In this document: positions 63,326-64,000 of the stretch, piece after piece | How the letters are laid out: every line of letters starts with the position of its first letter | Position numbering within the stretch: position 1 is the first letter of the stretch | Source of the DNA: Pseudomonas wenzhouensis | Lineage (GTDB): Bacteria; Pseudomonadota; Gammaproteobacteria; Pseudomonadales; Pseudomonadaceae | Length of the DNA stretch: 64,000 bases | NCBI RefSeq assembly: GCF_021029445.1 | Contig: NZ_CP072610.1 | Location: 372,001-436,000, forward strand | Direction of reading: 5' to 3' | Position numbers and translations under genes: made by a program | The notes under the pieces: generated by a model | Told to the model about the DNA's origin: nothing | Databases searched by the model: none | What the model saw: the letters and a program-made list of their open reading frames with translations, nothing else

Positions 63326-63359
63326 GCTGGGGTGATGCAGGAGGCCAAGGCCGAGCATG

Positions 63360-63418
63360 TAGCCCGGATGCAATCCGCGAGAGCGAGCCAGAATACCCCC
63401 GGCTTTCATCCGGGCTAC
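63360..63418. repeat. REP element, family B, after argA
   Basis: TAGCCCGGATGCAATCCGCG ... CCCGGCTTTCATCCGGGCTA, paralleling the element in the aguBA operon. Confidence 0.75.
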
Positions 63419-63454
63419 CTCTCTACTGGCGCAATCCTAGGGTGCGTTCAGGAC

Positions 63455-63646
63455 TCAGGCACTGTGCTGCTGCAGGCGCATCTGTTCGAAGCCGTCGTCC
63501 CAGCCGGCCTCCCAGGCTGCAGCAGGGATTTCGTCAGGGTAGGGCTGGCGGGTTCTCGGCTGGCCGGTGAGGCCGGCCATATAGCCTTGCTGGTAGGCCT
63601 TGGTCAGGCTCTCCAGGCTCCATTGCGGCGTGGCTTCTTCGGCCAT
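63455..63646 (-). CDS. Rmf-like small protein
   Basis: 63 residues. YQQGYMAGLTGQPRTRQPYPDEIPAAAWEAGWDDGFEQMRL follows the ribosome modulation factor layout (QRGYxAGIxG ... W..GW.EA), which drives 100S ribosome dimer formation. The classical Rmf has a shorter start and more basic residues, so it may be a relative with another role (the CrpP group also belongs here). Weak ribosome site. It lies downstream of gshA on the same strand. Confidence 0.65.
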   Translation of the reverse strand: MAEEATPQWSLESLTKAYQQGYMAGLTGQPRTRQPYPDEIPAAAWEAGWDDGFEQMRLQQHSA

Positions 63647-63771
63647 GGGCGCTGCTCGTCTATCGTCCTTTACCCGGCAATGCTAGCTTGCCGGGCGGCC
63701 CCGGGAGTGGCCGCCCATCCTGGCTTTTGCTCCGCTGGTTGGCTTTGTGACGCAGTCGACGCTTCGTCGCC

Positions 63772-64000
63772 TTACACGGCCAACGCCAGAATGCTTGCCT
63801 GATACGCCGCGACGAAGGCATCGAAATCGCCCTCGGGCTGTGCTTCCAGCTCTGCCTGTGCCGCCAGCGAGTCCCTGGCCGCCTGTTCGAAGGCCTGCTG
63901 CTGTTCGGCTGGGAGTGCTTGGCCACGGAAATACTCGGCATGGCGCAGGCTCTGCTGCAGGGCGAAGTCGGTGAAGCTCTGCCCCTGACGGAGTATCACC
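63772..64000 (-). CDS. gshA: Glutamate-cysteine ligase, C-terminal end only
   Basis: The last 75 residues or so of a gene that enters from the right edge; codon 63997-63999 is GTG, read as an internal Val. [59 protein letters not shown] resembles the GshA C-terminus of pseudomonads, and gshA follows argA in P. aeruginosa. First step of glutathione synthesis. Assignment from a short fragment and gene order. Confidence 0.75.
   Translation of the reverse strand, partial: VILRQGQSFTDFALQQSLRHAEYFRGQALPAEQQQAFEQAARDSLAAQAELEAQPEGDFDAFVAAYQASILALAV

Noticed and set aside
63332..63802. 156-codon plus-strand frame across the REP and Rmf-like gene
   Set aside because: Runs through repeats and antisense to the Rmf-like and gshA frames.

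Overview
The window is a stretch of Pseudomonas chromosome. It is GC-rich with dense coding. Products such as HemB (337 aa), Rho (419 aa), UbiD (488 aa), PepP (444 aa), AguA with its catalytic Cys at residue 357, and ArgA (432 aa) have the lengths and motifs I know from pseudomonads. Gene order also follows P. aeruginosa over long runs (FTR1-yaiI-thioesterase-elbB-hemB-ppk-ppx-trxA-rho-ubiD; zapA-6S RNA-fthC; pepP-ubiH-ubiI-hitAB-gcvTH; CYTH-phosphate transporter-argE-argA-gshA). The species cannot be fixed from sequence reading alone; the P. mendocina/oleovorans/alcaliphila group is a guess. No tRNA, rRNA, CRISPR, prophage or insertion sequence was seen.

Layout. 1-9.6 kb: the end of a cytochrome c-FTR1 iron permease, small housekeeping genes, hemB and ppk. 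9.8-15.8 kb: ppx, then a minus-strand operon for a polar amino acid-type ABC importer that ends in ureidoglycolate lyase, with a divergent FadR-type GntR regulator. 15.9-20.4 kb: trxA, rho, ubiD and a ferredoxin-type flavin reductase. 20.4-27.1 kb: a quinone oxidoreductase and a FliL-like exported protein bracketed by two copies of a structured repeat, then an HlyD-RbbA-permease exporter operon. 27.2-33.6 kb: a membrane diguanylate cyclase, an EVE protein, a 43-codon membrane peptide, fthC, 6S RNA, zapA with its small partner, a YecA-family gene and pepP. 33.6-38.8 kb: ubiquinone hydroxylases ubiH and ubiI, and the ferric iron transporter genes hitAB. 39.1-40.7 kb: gcvT-gcvH without gcvP.

The 40.8-57.2 kb stretch differs from the P. 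aeruginosa order. It carries a four-gene BigR/SqrR-type sulfur-responsive operon, a di-haem cytochrome c peroxidase behind a perfect ANR box, and the agmatine/polyamine block: aguA, aguB, a TetR gene that is probably aguR, spuI, spuB, spuC and the spuDEFGH importer. Together these genes take up putrescine and spermidine, convert agmatine to putrescine, and pass it through gamma-glutamylation or transamination. spuA is missing from its usual place. From 57.2 kb the conserved order resumes: CYTH triphosphatase, PhoU-like protein, Pit phosphate transporter, argE, argA, an Rmf-like peptide and the 3' end of gshA.

The most notable items are: a dispersed repeat whose two copies (31.4 and 39.0 kb) keep a two-stem fold although the stem sequences differ; the BigR-like operon with its inverted-repeat operator; a 29-codon ORF made by local duplication that links spuG to spuH through stop/start overlaps at both ends; and PuuR-like boxes in the long spuI-spuB gap.
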